NCBI GenBank assembly: GCA_946540365.1
Contig: CAMNIH010000040.1
Coordinates: 1-12,182 of the forward strand
Source: an uncultured Bacteroidales bacterium
GTDB lineage: Bacteria; Bacteroidota; Bacteroidia; Bacteroidales; P3
Direction of reading: 5' to 3'
Length of the DNA: 12,182 nt
A program made the translations under genes and the position numbers. The notes beneath the pieces are model-generated. The model did not search any database. It saw only the letters and a list, made by a program, of their open reading frames with translations, and had not been told where the DNA came from. This document shows, one piece after another, positions 1-7,623 of the stretch. The number at the start of each line of letters is the position of its first letter. The first letter of the stretch is position 1.

Positions 1-817
1 TCTTCAGGGGGGTGATGAGGCGGTGGATGACGTCGGCCTCGATGGTCTCGGCCAGGATGGCACCCATCACAAAGGCGCCCAGAGCGGTGGAGAAGCCCGC
101 TTTGGCGGCCAGCACCACCATGCCGAAGCAGAGACCCACGGCCACCAGCAGCAGTGTCTCCTCGGTCATATACTTGCGCATCCAGCGCAGGAAGGTGGGA
201 ATGAGGTAAATGCCGAAGACGAACCACACGATGAGGAAGAAGGCCAGCTTGACCATGCTCATCACCAGCTCGCCGCCGTCGAAGGTACGGCTGACGCTGA
301 CGGTACTCAGCACCACCAGCAGCAGCACCGCCACGATGTCCTCGACCACCAGCACCGCCGTCACCGTCGAGGTGAAGTTCTGTTGCTTGAGCTTCAGGTC
401 GTCGAAGCTCTTGACGATGATGGCCGTCGACGAGATGCTGAGCATACAGCCGAGGAAGATGCAACTCATATCACTGAATCCCAGCAGGTGTCCCACGGCA
501 TTGCCGACGAGGAACATGATAGCCAGCTCGGTGAGGGCGGTGATGGCGCCCGTGGCGCCCACTTTCTTCAACTTCTTGATACTGAACTCAAGACCCAAGG
601 CAAACATCAGGAAGACGATGCCGATGTCGCTCCAGACGTGGACGTTGGTGGCATCCTTGACGGCCGGGAACCAGGGGAAGTAGGGGCCGATGAAGAAACC
701 GGCCAGGATGTAGCCCAGCACCAGCGGCTGCTTCAGCCATTTGAAGACGACGGTAATCACTCCGGCCGTGATCAGGATGACGGCCAGGTCCATGAATAAC
801 GCGGGGAGACTTTCCAT
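1..817 (-). CDS. Cation:proton antiporter, CPA2 (KefB/KefC-like) family, N-terminal part, truncated by window edge
   Basis: Reading the minus strand from the ATG at 817-815 gives 272 uninterrupted codons to the window edge. The product starts MESLPALFMDLAVILITAGV and is very hydrophobic, with membrane segments near residues 8-26, 32-47, 62-79, 88-112, 117-136, 150-172, 186-210 and 220-257. Typical CPA2 exchanger motifs are visible: FALGLEFS (72-79), SISSTAIIVKSF (127-138), VEDIVAVLLL (158-167, where D160 matches the conserved acidic site of the fifth/sixth helix) and STALGAFVMGAILAET (243-258). The family exchanges K+ or Na+ for H+ across the inner membrane. A C-terminal RCK/TrkA domain, if present, would lie beyond the left edge. 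A second Met at residue 9 is an alternative start. The gene follows the lipid kinase gene by 47 nt on the same strand and is probably co-transcribed. Ion specificity cannot be read from this part. Confidence 0.92.
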   Translation of the reverse strand, partial: MESLPALFMDLAVILITAGVITVVFKWLKQPLVLGYILAGFFIGPYFPWFPAVKDATNVHVWSDIGIVFLMFALGLEFSIKKLKKVGATGAITALTELAIMFLVGNAVGHLLGFSDMSCIFLGCMLSISSTAIIVKSFDDLKLKQQNFTSTVTAVLVVEDIVAVLLLVVLSTVSVSRTFDGGELVMSMVKLAFFLIVWFVFGIYLIPTFLRWMRKYMTEETLLLVAVGLCFGMVVLAAKAGFSTALGAFVMGAILAETIEADVIHRLITPLK

Positions 818-839
818 TTTCTTAGCAGTTACAATTGTC

Positions 840-872
840 TTAACTTCTCTAACTCCTTAACTTCTTAACTTC
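840..872 (-). repeat. Short tandem repeat GAAGTTAA, four copies, spanning the lipid kinase stop codon
   Basis: On the minus strand there are two perfect GAAGTTAA units (872-865 and 864-857), a 9-nt variant GGAGTTAGA (856-848) and a third perfect GAAGTTAA (847-840). The first unit supplies the TAA stop of the lipid kinase gene (867-865). The array fills most of the 47-nt spacer before the antiporter ATG at 817. It is followed by an 8-bp palindrome ACAATTGT (831-838). The purine-rich strand is the coding strand. Confidence 0.85.
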
Positions 873-1779
873 TTTTCTCTGGGACGATAAAGTTGACTGC
901 CTTCGGCAGGATGGTTATTTCGAACCGGCGGCCGGTGAGCAGCTCGCCGTCGGTGACGACGCTGAACTCGCGGTCGGCCTCGAAGCACATGGTGCGTACA
1001 CGGCGGTGGTGGACGACGTCGTGCATGTCGACGCGGTCCAGGTGCTCTCCACGGCGGTAGGAACCGATCAGCCGCAGGAAACGGGGGATCGAGAGGGCGT
1101 CGACACACTGCGCCTCGAGCCATCCGTCGTCGACCACGGCCCGTGGGGCGCACTGGTAGCCGCCGCCCACGAAGCGACCGTTGGCCGCCGACCCCAGCAG
1201 GAGGTCGCCGCTGTGCCAGGCCTCGCCGTCGACGGTGATGCGGCAGGGGTTGTGGCGTTTATGTAGCAGGCAGTGGACGATGCCGGTCACATAGGCCATG
1301 CGGCCGCCCACCAAAGGCCAGCGGCGCACACGCTCCATCGTGCGGCACACCTCGGCCTCGAAGCCATAGTTGAGCACGTTGACGCAGTAGCGGTCGCCCA
1401 CCCGCATCACATCCACCGGCTGCGAGGGGGCCGCGACGAGGGCCCGGATATCGGTGAAGGCCACGCCGGGCCAGCATTTGACATAGTCGTTGCCGCTGCC
1501 GCAGGGATAGCAGCCCACCTCGACATTGCTCTCCCCACAGTCCGCTTCCATCACCCCGCTGACCACCTCGTTCAGCGTGCCGTCGCCGCCGCAGGCATAA
1601 AAACGCAGCGGTTCGTCCGCCGCCTGGCGACAGCGGTCGGCCACATAGCCCACCGCATCGCGCGGGGCGCGGGTGACATAGACTTCGGCTCCGACCTCGA
1701 CCTGTCGAAGCATCTCGTTGATATCTGGTGTGTTATCCCGCCCTCCGGCATGGGGATTGACAATAAAGATATGCCTCAT
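865..1779 (-). CDS. Diacylglycerol kinase family lipid kinase (YegS/DagK-like)
   Basis: The 304-residue protein starts MRHIFIVNPHAGG. It carries the DAGK catalytic-domain signatures: NPHAGG (8-13), the nucleotide-binding GGDGTLNEV (64-72) and GSGND (94-98). NYGFEAEV (137-144) is the usual central motif. Near the C terminus TDGELL and ILPKAVNFIVP match the acceptor-lobe end of YegS/BmrU lipid kinases. Length is usual for the family (about 290-310). The enzyme should phosphorylate a membrane lipid alcohol (diacylglycerol or similar) with ATP at the cytoplasmic face; the exact lipid cannot be told. The Met at 1779 is chosen because the beta-strand before NPHAGG begins at once. Its TAA lies inside a tandem repeat, and an antiporter gene follows after 47 nt. 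A TAgtTTTG box on the minus strand at 1892-1885 could be its -7 element, but no good -33 element sits upstream. Confidence 0.93.
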   Translation of the reverse strand: MRHIFIVNPHAGGRDNTPDINEMLRQVEVGAEVYVTRAPRDAVGYVADRCRQAADEPLRFYACGGDGTLNEVVSGVMEADCGESNVEVGCYPCGSGNDYVKCWPGVAFTDIRALVAAPSQPVDVMRVGDRYCVNVLNYGFEAEVCRTMERVRRWPLVGGRMAYVTGIVHCLLHKRHNPCRITVDGEAWHSGDLLLGSAANGRFVGGGYQCAPRAVVDDGWLEAQCVDALSIPRFLRLIGSYRRGEHLDRVDMHDVVHHRRVRTMCFEADREFSVVTDGELLTGRRFEITILPKAVNFIVPEKRS

Positions 1780-1949
1780 TTGTTCTCTTGTTCGTCCACT
1801 GCTAACGAAAAACCTCTTTTTTTATTGTTTCCATTATAAACACGACCGTTAATTTAACTTAAATCCCTCCGTTTTGAAAAGTGGCAAAACTAAAAAAAAC
1901 GGTCAAAAACCGCCTTCATAACCACCTCAAAACCAACATGACACAGCAC

Positions 1950-1980
1950 CATCTCCTACTCATCTCCTACTCATCTCCTT
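1950..1980. repeat. 11-bp tandem repeat CATCTCCTACT, about 2.8 copies
   Basis: Two perfect copies (1950-1960, 1961-1971) are followed by a partial third (CATCTCCT at 1972-1979). On the minus strand, which is the lipid kinase coding strand, the unit reads AGTAGGAGATG. Related GTAGGAG and AAGTAGG segments occur in the opposite orientation at 2008-2023, so the repeat and the hairpin next to it may belong to one composite element. Confidence 0.8.
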
Positions 1981-1987
1981 ATCAACG

Positions 1988-2012
1988 CCTACTAAACACT
2001 TAGTTTTGTAGG
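1988..2012. repeat. Imperfect inverted repeat, 10-bp arms with a 5-nt loop
   Basis: The left arm CCTACTAAAC (1988-1997) pairs with GTTTTGTAGG (2003-2012) with one mismatch around the loop ACTTA. No T-run follows on either strand, so it does not look like a terminator. It lies about 200 nt upstream of the holB start. It could be an operator or part of a repeat element; this is inference. Confidence 0.6.
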
Positions 2013-2163
2013 AGTTAAGTAGGCTTTAACATGGTGTTAATAAATGTTAAATATAAGGAGCGTGTTGCGCAGTCATTTTGTGTGGATTTTAACATTTCGG
2101 AACCACCGTCGTCCGTGGGGGCCGAAGGGGTCGGAAACGAAGATTGTGTGGCCGGAAGGAGAG

Positions 2164-2200
2164 TTTTTTTTCACTAATAAAGAAATTATTTGTATATTTG
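2164..2200 (+). promoter_or_regulatory. Bacteroidetes-type promoter of the holB operon
   Basis: The -7 box TATATTTG (2193-2200) matches the consensus TAnnTTTG. A T-run (2164-2171) lies 21 nt upstream, where the -33 element is expected. The 17 nt at 2186-2202 (TTATTTGTATATTTGCA) differ by one base from the promoter at 11992-12008 on the minus strand. Transcription should begin around 2205-2207, leaving a leader of only about 15 nt before ATG 2221, without a strong Shine-Dalgarno sequence. This placement fixes the holB start. Confidence 0.8.
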
Positions 2201-2220
2201 CAAGTTTAAAGCAACAAGAG

Positions 2221-3273
2221 ATGCAGTTTAAAGACATTGTAGGACAACGAGATGTGATCAACCGGCTGACGGAAATCATCGACAGCGGACGCGTGAGCCA
2301 TGCCCAATTGCTGCTGGGAGCCCCCGAGGATGGGAGCCTGCAGGTGGCCCTGGCGTACCTGCAGTACCTGTGCTGCGAGCACCGGGTGCATCACGACGGA
2401 GGCGACCTGCGGGCCGACTCGTGCGGCGAGTGCCCGAGTTGCAAGAAGATGGCCGCCCTGATGCATCCCGACCTGCACCTCTACTTCCCGACGGCGACGA
2501 CCACACGCGTCACATCGTCGCCGAAGAGCGACGACTTCGGGGCCGAGTTCCGCGAGTTTGTCGCGGCGCACCACGCACTGGGCACCCTCGACGAATGGTA
2601 CGCCCACCTGGGCATCGACAACAAGCAGGGCCTGGTGCGCGAGGCCGATGCCGCCGCCATCGTGCAGGCACTGGGCATGAAAGCCTACGAGGGCGGATGG
2701 AAGATGGTGGTGGTGTGGATGCCGGAGAAGATGAATGCCGCCGCCGCCAACGAACTGCTGAAGACCCTCGAGGAGCCGTCGGAAGGCTCGGTCATCATGA
2801 TGGTCGGCGAGAGCGACGAGCGCCTGCTGCCGACGATCAAGAGCCGCGTGCAGACGGTGCGCCTGAAGGCCGGGAACAGCAGCCGCGCAGCGGATGCGGC
2901 GCTGGCCGAGCAGTACGCCCCCCTGCTGGTGGAGTGGCTCAGGATGCTTTTCAAACTGAAGATGAAGGAGCTGTCGGCCCAGGTGGACAAGATGGCCGCC
3001 ATGGGTCGCGAGCAGCAGAAGCAGTTTCTGGGCTACACGATGGAGGTGATGCGGCGCTGCTTCCTGCATTCGGCGGCCGGCCTGCCCTGCCAGCTGGGCT
3101 CGGGCGACGAGAAATTCGACGCCATGTTCCCAAAGATGATCACGGCCAACAACATCGAAATGATCACCGAGGCGCTGGACGATGCGATATTCGCCATCGA
3201 GCGCAACGCCTACGGCAAGATAGCGCTGATGGAACTGTCGTTCCGCATGAGCAAGGCGCTGAAGAAAAGATAA
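2221..3273 (+). CDS. holB: DNA polymerase III subunit delta' (clamp loader)
   Basis: This 350-residue protein starts MQFKDIVGQRDVINRLTEII, the usual opening of clamp-loader delta' subunits. It has a CxxCxxC zinc-binding cluster (C68, C71, C74, with C51/C52 as possible further ligands), the helix NAAAANELLKTLEEP with the conserved LLKTLEEP, and an SR(C)-like segment IKSRVQ. Delta' is part of the delta-DnaX-delta' complex that loads the beta sliding clamp during replication. The expected Walker A position reads GAPEDGSLQ (33-41) without the GK[ST] core; many delta' proteins do not bind ATP, so this is compatible with function. The start at 2221 was chosen over the upstream ATG at 2044 because the promoter lies between the two and the extra residues have no family character. 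It is the first gene of a five-gene operon; the next starts 20 nt downstream. Confidence 0.93.
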   Translation: MQFKDIVGQRDVINRLTEIIDSGRVSHAQLLLGAPEDGSLQVALAYLQYLCCEHRVHHDGGDLRADSCGECPSCKKMAALMHPDLHLYFPTATTTRVTSSPKSDDFGAEFREFVAAHHALGTLDEWYAHLGIDNKQGLVREADAAAIVQALGMKAYEGGWKMVVVWMPEKMNAAAANELLKTLEEPSEGSVIMMVGESDERLLPTIKSRVQTVRLKAGNSSRAADAALAEQYAPLLVEWLRMLFKLKMKELSAQVDKMAAMGREQQKQFLGYTMEVMRRCFLHSAAGLPCQLGSGDEKFDAMFPKMITANNIEMITEALDDAIFAIERNAYGKIALMELSFRMSKALKKR

Positions 3274-3293
3274 CACCCCCCTATTGAGAAAAA

Positions 3294-4886
3294 ATGGAAG
3301 ACAACAAGGATAACGAACTGGAGAAGAAACCGCAGGAGCCCATCCTCGACACCGAGGAGACCGTGGCGTCGGCGGAAGACATAGCGGAATTCATGCGCGA
3401 ACGGCGCAAAGCCCGCGAAGAAAAGAAGCACCCGGTGGAGCGCGAGAACCCCGAGGTGGAGGAATACCACAGCGAGGAGAGCGCCCTGGACCCCTACATG
3501 GACCCCGACCCGGAGATTCCGTGGGTGAAGTACGACGAGCCGCTCTTCCTGAGCCGCGGCTGCCGCAACTGCCCAAAGAGCTACGTGCCGGTGAGCGCCC
3601 TTGAGCGCCAGAGCTGCTCGAAGGTAACCTCGACCAACTGGCTGAGCGGCATCCGCCAGCCGACCGAACGGCCGTTCGACTGCATCGAGGTGCGGTTCAA
3701 GAACAACCACAAGGACTTCTACCGCCTGCCCGACGGGCTGGAGGTGACCGAGGGCGACGTGGTGGCCGTCGAAGGCCAGCCGGGGCACGACGTAGGCATC
3801 GTGTGCCTCACCGGCGAGTTGTGCCGCCTGCAAATGCGCAAACGACGCATCAGCCCCGACTCCGAGACCATCAAGAAGGTGTTCCGCCGCGCCAAGGAGA
3901 ACGACATCGAACGGTGGGAAGCCTCGCTCCACGAAGAGCACCGCGCCCTGCTGCGCACACGCCAGATCGTGCTCGACATGGGGCTGGACATGAAGGTGAA
4001 CGACGTCGAGTTCCAGGGCGACCACTCGAAGGCCATCTTCTACTACACGGCCGACGAGCGCGTGGACTTCCGCGAGCTGATCAAGGTGCTGGCCGAAGAG
4101 TTCCACGTGCGCATCGAGATGAAGCAGATCGGCGTGCGCCAGGAGGCCGGCAAAGTGGGCGGCCTCGGCACCTGCGGACGCGAGCTCTGCTGCGCCACAT
4201 GGCTGACCTCGTTCAAAAGCGTCACCACCAGCTCGGCCAAGACACAGCAGATCATGCCCAACCCGCAGAAGCTGGCAGGCCAGTGCGGCAAGCTGAAGTG
4301 CTGCCTCAACTTCGAGTACGAGGTCTATGCCGACGCGCTGAAGAAATTCCCGCCCGCCAACCAGGCCATCCGGTTCCAGAAAGGGCTGGCGCTGTACAAG
4401 AAGACCGACGTCTTCCGCGGCATCATGTGGTATGCCTACGAGGGCGAGAACGACCTCATCGCCGTCAAGGCCGAGGATGTGAAGAAGATCATCGAGATGA
4501 ACCGCCAGCAGCAGTACCCCGAGAAACTGGAGGACTACCAGGTGGAGCTGATGTCGACATCGGGTCTGGCCTCGGAGGGCAACAGCGAGGAAATCGAGCG
4601 CGAGATAGCGCGCCTGTCGGAGGGCGGCAACGGAGTGGTGAACGAGGATCGGCCGCGCCGTGCCGAGGGCGAGTCACGTCCCAACCGCGACCGCGGCGAC
4701 CGCCAGCCGCGCGGCGGCGACCGGCGCCCCAAGGGCGACCGTCCCAACCGCGACAAGGAGCAGCGCCCCCAGCAGCCCCGACGCAACAACAGCAACAACA
4801 ACCCCGGCAACAAGCCCCGCCGCGAGGGTGGCGACCACGAGCGGCGCAGCGGCGGCAACCGGGACAACAGAGACCGGCGCGGATGA
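3294..4886 (+). CDS. ricT: PSP1 domain protein, RicT (YaaT)-like
   Basis: The product has 530 residues. An acidic, charged N-terminal region (1-75) is followed by a cysteine motif CRNC (C90, C93) and C108, a PSP1 core (about 128-345), and a basic disordered tail. The hallmark RicT signature is present: GKVGGLGTCGRELCC (286-300, C294/C299/C300) and GQCGKLKCCLNFE (329-341, C331/C336/C337). In Bacillus the equivalent cysteines of RicT take part in Fe-S binding in the RicAFT complex, which affects RNA maturation by RNase Y and developmental signalling. RicA and RicF are not visible here, and the role in Bacteroidetes is less clear. Residues about 451-530 are rich in R, G, D, N, P and Q with a repeated RPNRD motif, suggesting a nucleic-acid-binding or phase-separating tail. 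It starts 20 nt after holB, and its stop overlaps the gldH start (ATGA). Confidence 0.9.
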   Translation: MEDNKDNELEKKPQEPILDTEETVASAEDIAEFMRERRKAREEKKHPVERENPEVEEYHSEESALDPYMDPDPEIPWVKYDEPLFLSRGCRNCPKSYVPVSALERQSCSKVTSTNWLSGIRQPTERPFDCIEVRFKNNHKDFYRLPDGLEVTEGDVVAVEGQPGHDVGIVCLTGELCRLQMRKRRISPDSETIKKVFRRAKENDIERWEASLHEEHRALLRTRQIVLDMGLDMKVNDVEFQGDHSKAIFYYTADERVDFRELIKVLAEEFHVRIEMKQIGVRQEAGKVGGLGTCGRELCCATWLTSFKSVTTSSAKTQQIMPNPQKLAGQCGKLKCCLNFEYEVYADALKKFPPANQAIRFQKGLALYKKTDVFRGIMWYAYEGENDLIAVKAEDVKKIIEMNRQQQYPEKLEDYQVELMSTSGLASEGNSEEIEREIARLSEGGNGVVNEDRPRRAEGESRPNRDRGDRQPRGGDRRPKGDRPNRDKEQRPQQPRRNNSNNNPGNKPRREGGDHERRSGGNRDNRDRRG

Positions 4887-5368
4887 TGAGAACGACAATC
4901 ATACACAGAACCCTCCTCTGGGGCGCCCTGGCGCTCCTCCTGACGGCCTGCGACGGATCGGTGTTCTACGACCGCCAGCAGAGCGTCGACGAGCACGGAT
5001 GGCTCCCCACCGAGGCGGTGGACTTCGACGTCGAGGTGCAGGACACCACGACGGTGTACAACTTTCTGGTCGATGTGCGCAACAGCATCAGCTACCCCTA
5101 TGCCAACACCTTCCTCTTCCTGCAGACCACCTTCCCCGACGGGAGCACGGCCCGCGACACGCTGGAATTCCCGCTGGCCGATGACTCGGGACGCTGGCTC
5201 GGCAAACGCACAGGCCGCTACATCGACACCCGGTTCTACTTCCGCCGCAACGCCCGCTTCCCGATGGAGGGCAACTACCGCTTCAGCTTCACCAACGGCA
5301 TGCGCGACAGCGCCATCACAGGCCTGAAAGACGTCGGTCTACGCATCGAATACAGCAACATGAAATAA
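4883..5368 (+). CDS. gldH: Gliding motility-associated lipoprotein GldH family
   Basis: Two adjacent ATGs (4883 and 4886) begin MMRTTIIHRTLLWGALALLL, a lipoprotein signal peptide with lipobox LTAC and acylated Cys23 (counted from the first Met). The 161-residue product has the GldH layout: short linker with VFYD, a beta-rich body (VYNFLVDVRNSISYPYANTF, then FPDGSTARDTLEFPLAD) and a C-terminal segment ending in LKDVGLRIEY. GldH is an envelope lipoprotein needed for gliding in Flavobacterium but also kept by non-gliding Bacteroidetes, so motility should not be assumed. Its position between ricT and the PBP1A gene is a familiar Bacteroidetes arrangement (from memory). The ricT TGA (4884-4886) overlaps the first ATG, which suggests translational coupling. 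The longer frame extending upstream to 3803 lies antisense to nothing and simply overlaps ricT out of frame, so it was trimmed. Confidence 0.88.
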   Translation: MMRTTIIHRTLLWGALALLLTACDGSVFYDRQQSVDEHGWLPTEAVDFDVEVQDTTTVYNFLVDVRNSISYPYANTFLFLQTTFPDGSTARDTLEFPLADDSGRWLGKRTGRYIDTRFYFRRNARFPMEGNYRFSFTNGMRDSAITGLKDVGLRIEYSNMK

Positions 5369-5374
5369 AGCATT

Positions 5375-7621
5375 ATGGCTACTAAAAAGAAGAACGAACG
5401 TCCGAAATACATCAAGACCCTATGGCTGATCTTTGGCGGCCTGTGGGTGTTTGTGGTCCTGTTTTTCCTGTTCCTGTCGCTGGGATGGCTGGGATTCATG
5501 CCCTCGTTCGAGGAGCTGGAGAATCCCCGCAGCCTGCAGGCCTCGGAGGTGATCAGCGACGACGGCGAGGTGCTGGGCTTCATCGGCCTGGAGAACCGGA
5601 GCAACGTCACCTACGACCAAATCTCGCCCAACCTGATCAACGCCCTCATCGCCACCGAGGACGTGCGCTTCTACATGCATAGCGGCATCGACGGCCGCTC
5701 GCTCTTCCGCGTGCTGTTCAAGACCGTCATCGGACGTCACGGCTCGTCGGGCGGCGGATCGACCATCACACAGCAGTTGGCCAAGAACCTCTTCCCGCGC
5801 GGCAAACGGTCCAAGCTGGGGGTGGTGTACGTGAAACTCAAGGAGTGGGTGGTGGCCGTCAAGCTGGAGCACAACTACTCGAAGGAGGAGATCCTGGCCA
5901 TGTATTTCAACACGGTCGACTTCGGCAGCAACGCCTACGGCATCAAGACAGCCTCGAAGACCTTCTACGACAAGAGCCCGGCCGAGCTCGACGTCGACGA
6001 GGCGGCCCTGCTGGTGGGCCTGCTCAAGGCGCCCACCTACTACAGCCCCATCATCAACCCCGACCGCGCCCTGGCCCGTCGCAACACGGTGTTGCACCAG
6101 ATGAACAAGTACGACTACCTGAGCGACGAGGACTACGTCATCTACAGCGAGAAGCCCATCGACATGGGCCGCTACTCGCCCCAGAGCCACAACGACGGCC
6201 TGGCGACCTACCTGCGCGAATACCTGCGCACCTACATGAAAGACTGGTGCAAGCACCACCGCAAGAAGGACGGCGAATACTACGACGTACACCGCGACGG
6301 ACTGAAGATCTACACCACCATCGACAGCCGCATGCAGCGTTACGCCGAAGAGGCCGTGCGCAAACACTTCAGCGAGGAGATACAGCCCGCCTTCGAGCGC
6401 GAGCTGAAGGCCCGCAACGGCAACCCCTTCTGCAACATCAGCAAGGAGCAGGAGAACAAGTTCATGATGCAGGCCATGCGCAACAGCGACCGCTACCGCG
6501 CCCTGAAGGCCGAAGGCCTCAGCCAGAAGGAGATCCGCGCCAACTTCGACGAGAAGGTGAAGATGCGCGTATTCAGCTGGAAGGGCAACCACGACACCGT
6601 CATGTCGCCCTGGGATTCGCTGCTCTACTACAAGAAATTCCTCAACGCCGGCCTGATGAGCGTCGAGCCCGGCACCGGCTACGTCAAAGCCTACGTGGGC
6701 GGCATCAACTACCGCTACTTCAAATACGACAACGTGCAGAGCCACCGTCAAGTGGGTTCCACATTCAAGCCCTTCGTCTACACCATGGCCCTGCAGGACC
6801 TCGGCATGTTCCCCTGCACCGAGGTGCCCAACTCGCAGGTCTGCTTCGAGGTGTGGAACGCGCCCGACTGGTGCCCCAAGAACTCGAGCCACGAGCGCGA
6901 GGACGAGATGGTGACCCTCAAGTGGGCCCTGGCACACTCCATCAACTGGGTCTCGGCCTACCTGATGAAGCAGGGCTCGCCGGAGCAGGTGATCAACATC
7001 GCCCGCAAGATGGGCGTGCGCAGCCCCATCGACGCCGTGCCCGCCATCTGTGTCGGCACCCCCGAGATCACCGTCTACGAGATGGCCGGCGCCATGGCCA
7101 CCTTCGCCAACAAGGGCGAATACGTCGAGCCGATATTCGTCACCCGCATCGAAGACAACAAGGGCATGGTGCTCGAACGCTTCACGCCCCAGCGCAACGA
7201 GGCCATCGACGAGCAGACTGCATACATGATGATCGAGATGATGAAAGGAGTGGTGCAAAGCGGCACCGGCGTGCGCCTCAACTACCGCTACAACCTCAAC
7301 CAATACTCCACCGCCATCGCCGGCAAGACAGGTACCACGCAGAACAACTCCGACTGCTGGTTCGTCGGCATCACCCCCCGCCTGGCCACCGCCGTGTGGA
7401 CCGGCGGCGAGCTGCGCTCCATCCACTTCCGCAACATGACATTCGGGCAGGGTGCCGCCCAGGCACTGCCCATCTTCGCCTACTTCATGCAAAAGGTCTA
7501 CCAGGATCCCAAGATCAACTTCTACCGCGGCGACTTCGAGCGGCCGGCAGTGCCTATCGAGATGGACTGCTCCAACTTCCAGCAGGAAATCGAGAACGAG
7601 GGATTCGACTGGGACTTCTAA
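5375..7621 (+). CDS. mrcA: Penicillin-binding protein 1A (bifunctional glycosyltransferase/transpeptidase)
   Basis: This 748-residue class A PBP has a short basic cytoplasmic end (KKKNERPKYIK), one membrane anchor (about 15-38), a GT51 glycosyltransferase domain and a penicillin-binding transpeptidase domain. GT51 motifs: ATEDVRFYMHSGID (93-106, catalytic Glu95), GGSTITQQLAKNLF (127-140), and KLKEWVVAVKLEHNYSKEEI followed by LAMYFN. Transpeptidase motifs: S462-T-F-K465 (SxxK nucleophile and base), S522-I-N524 (SxN) and K651-T-G653 (KTG). The enzyme polymerises lipid II into glycan strands and cross-links the peptides in the periplasm. All catalytic residues are present. It starts 6 nt after the gldH stop and is followed 13 nt later by rlmN. 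The membrane anchor and GT51 motif spacing are normal. The symbol follows the Escherichia coli PBP1a gene; the class is certain, the orthology less so. Confidence 0.95.
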   Translation: MATKKKNERPKYIKTLWLIFGGLWVFVVLFFLFLSLGWLGFMPSFEELENPRSLQASEVISDDGEVLGFIGLENRSNVTYDQISPNLINALIATEDVRFYMHSGIDGRSLFRVLFKTVIGRHGSSGGGSTITQQLAKNLFPRGKRSKLGVVYVKLKEWVVAVKLEHNYSKEEILAMYFNTVDFGSNAYGIKTASKTFYDKSPAELDVDEAALLVGLLKAPTYYSPIINPDRALARRNTVLHQMNKYDYLSDEDYVIYSEKPIDMGRYSPQSHNDGLATYLREYLRTYMKDWCKHHRKKDGEYYDVHRDGLKIYTTIDSRMQRYAEEAVRKHFSEEIQPAFERELKARNGNPFCNISKEQENKFMMQAMRNSDRYRALKAEGLSQKEIRANFDEKVKMRVFSWKGNHDTVMSPWDSLLYYKKFLNAGLMSVEPGTGYVKAYVGGINYRYFKYDNVQSHRQVGSTFKPFVYTMALQDLGMFPCTEVPNSQVCFEVWNAPDWCPKNSSHEREDEMVTLKWALAHSINWVSAYLMKQGSPEQVINIARKMGVRSPIDAVPAICVGTPEITVYEMAGAMATFANKGEYVEPIFVTRIEDNKGMVLERFTPQRNEAIDEQTAYMMIEMMKGVVQSGTGVRLNYRYNLNQYSTAIAGKTGTTQNNSDCWFVGITPRLATAVWTGGELRSIHFRNMTFGQGAAQALPIFAYFMQKVYQDPKINFYRGDFERPAVPIEMDCSNFQQEIENEGFDWDF

Positions 7622-7623
7622 TC

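Larger units (their letters stand above)
1780..2220. other. AT-rich divergent intergenic region (441 nt) between the lipid kinase gene and holB
   Basis: No gene is supported here. The region holds A/T tracts (1811-1825, 1839-1865, 1886-1899), a TAgtTTTG box on the minus strand at 1885-1892, an 11-bp tandem repeat at 1950-1980, an imperfect hairpin at 1988-2012, a GC-rich patch at about 2098-2160, and the holB promoter at 2164-2200. An open frame from ATG 2044 runs into holB, but its first 59 codons look unlike the family and would lie upstream of the promoter, so it is treated as non-coding. Confidence 0.75.

Noticed and set aside
23..799. Long plus-strand open frame of 258 codons with a His/Asp/Glu/Gln-rich product
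   Set aside because: It is the antisense shadow of the antiporter gene on the minus strand, whose translation shows clear membrane and CPA2 motifs.
1893..1912. Terminator-like hairpin with T-run on the minus strand (CGGT/ACCG stem, then eight Ts)
   Set aside because: The stem is only 4 bp, and no minus-strand gene ends upstream of it.
1950..1980. Possible CRISPR array
   Set aside because: The units are 11 bp and directly adjacent, with no spacers and no cas genes, so it is a simple tandem repeat.
2044..2220. N-terminal extension of HolB from ATG 2044
   Set aside because: The promoter (2164-2200) lies inside it, and the first 59 residues do not resemble delta' subunits.
5420..7492. Minus-strand open frame of 690 codons
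   Set aside because: It lies wholly antisense to the PBP1A gene, and its Val/His/Gly-rich composition is the usual shadow of a GC-rich gene; no family motif is seen.
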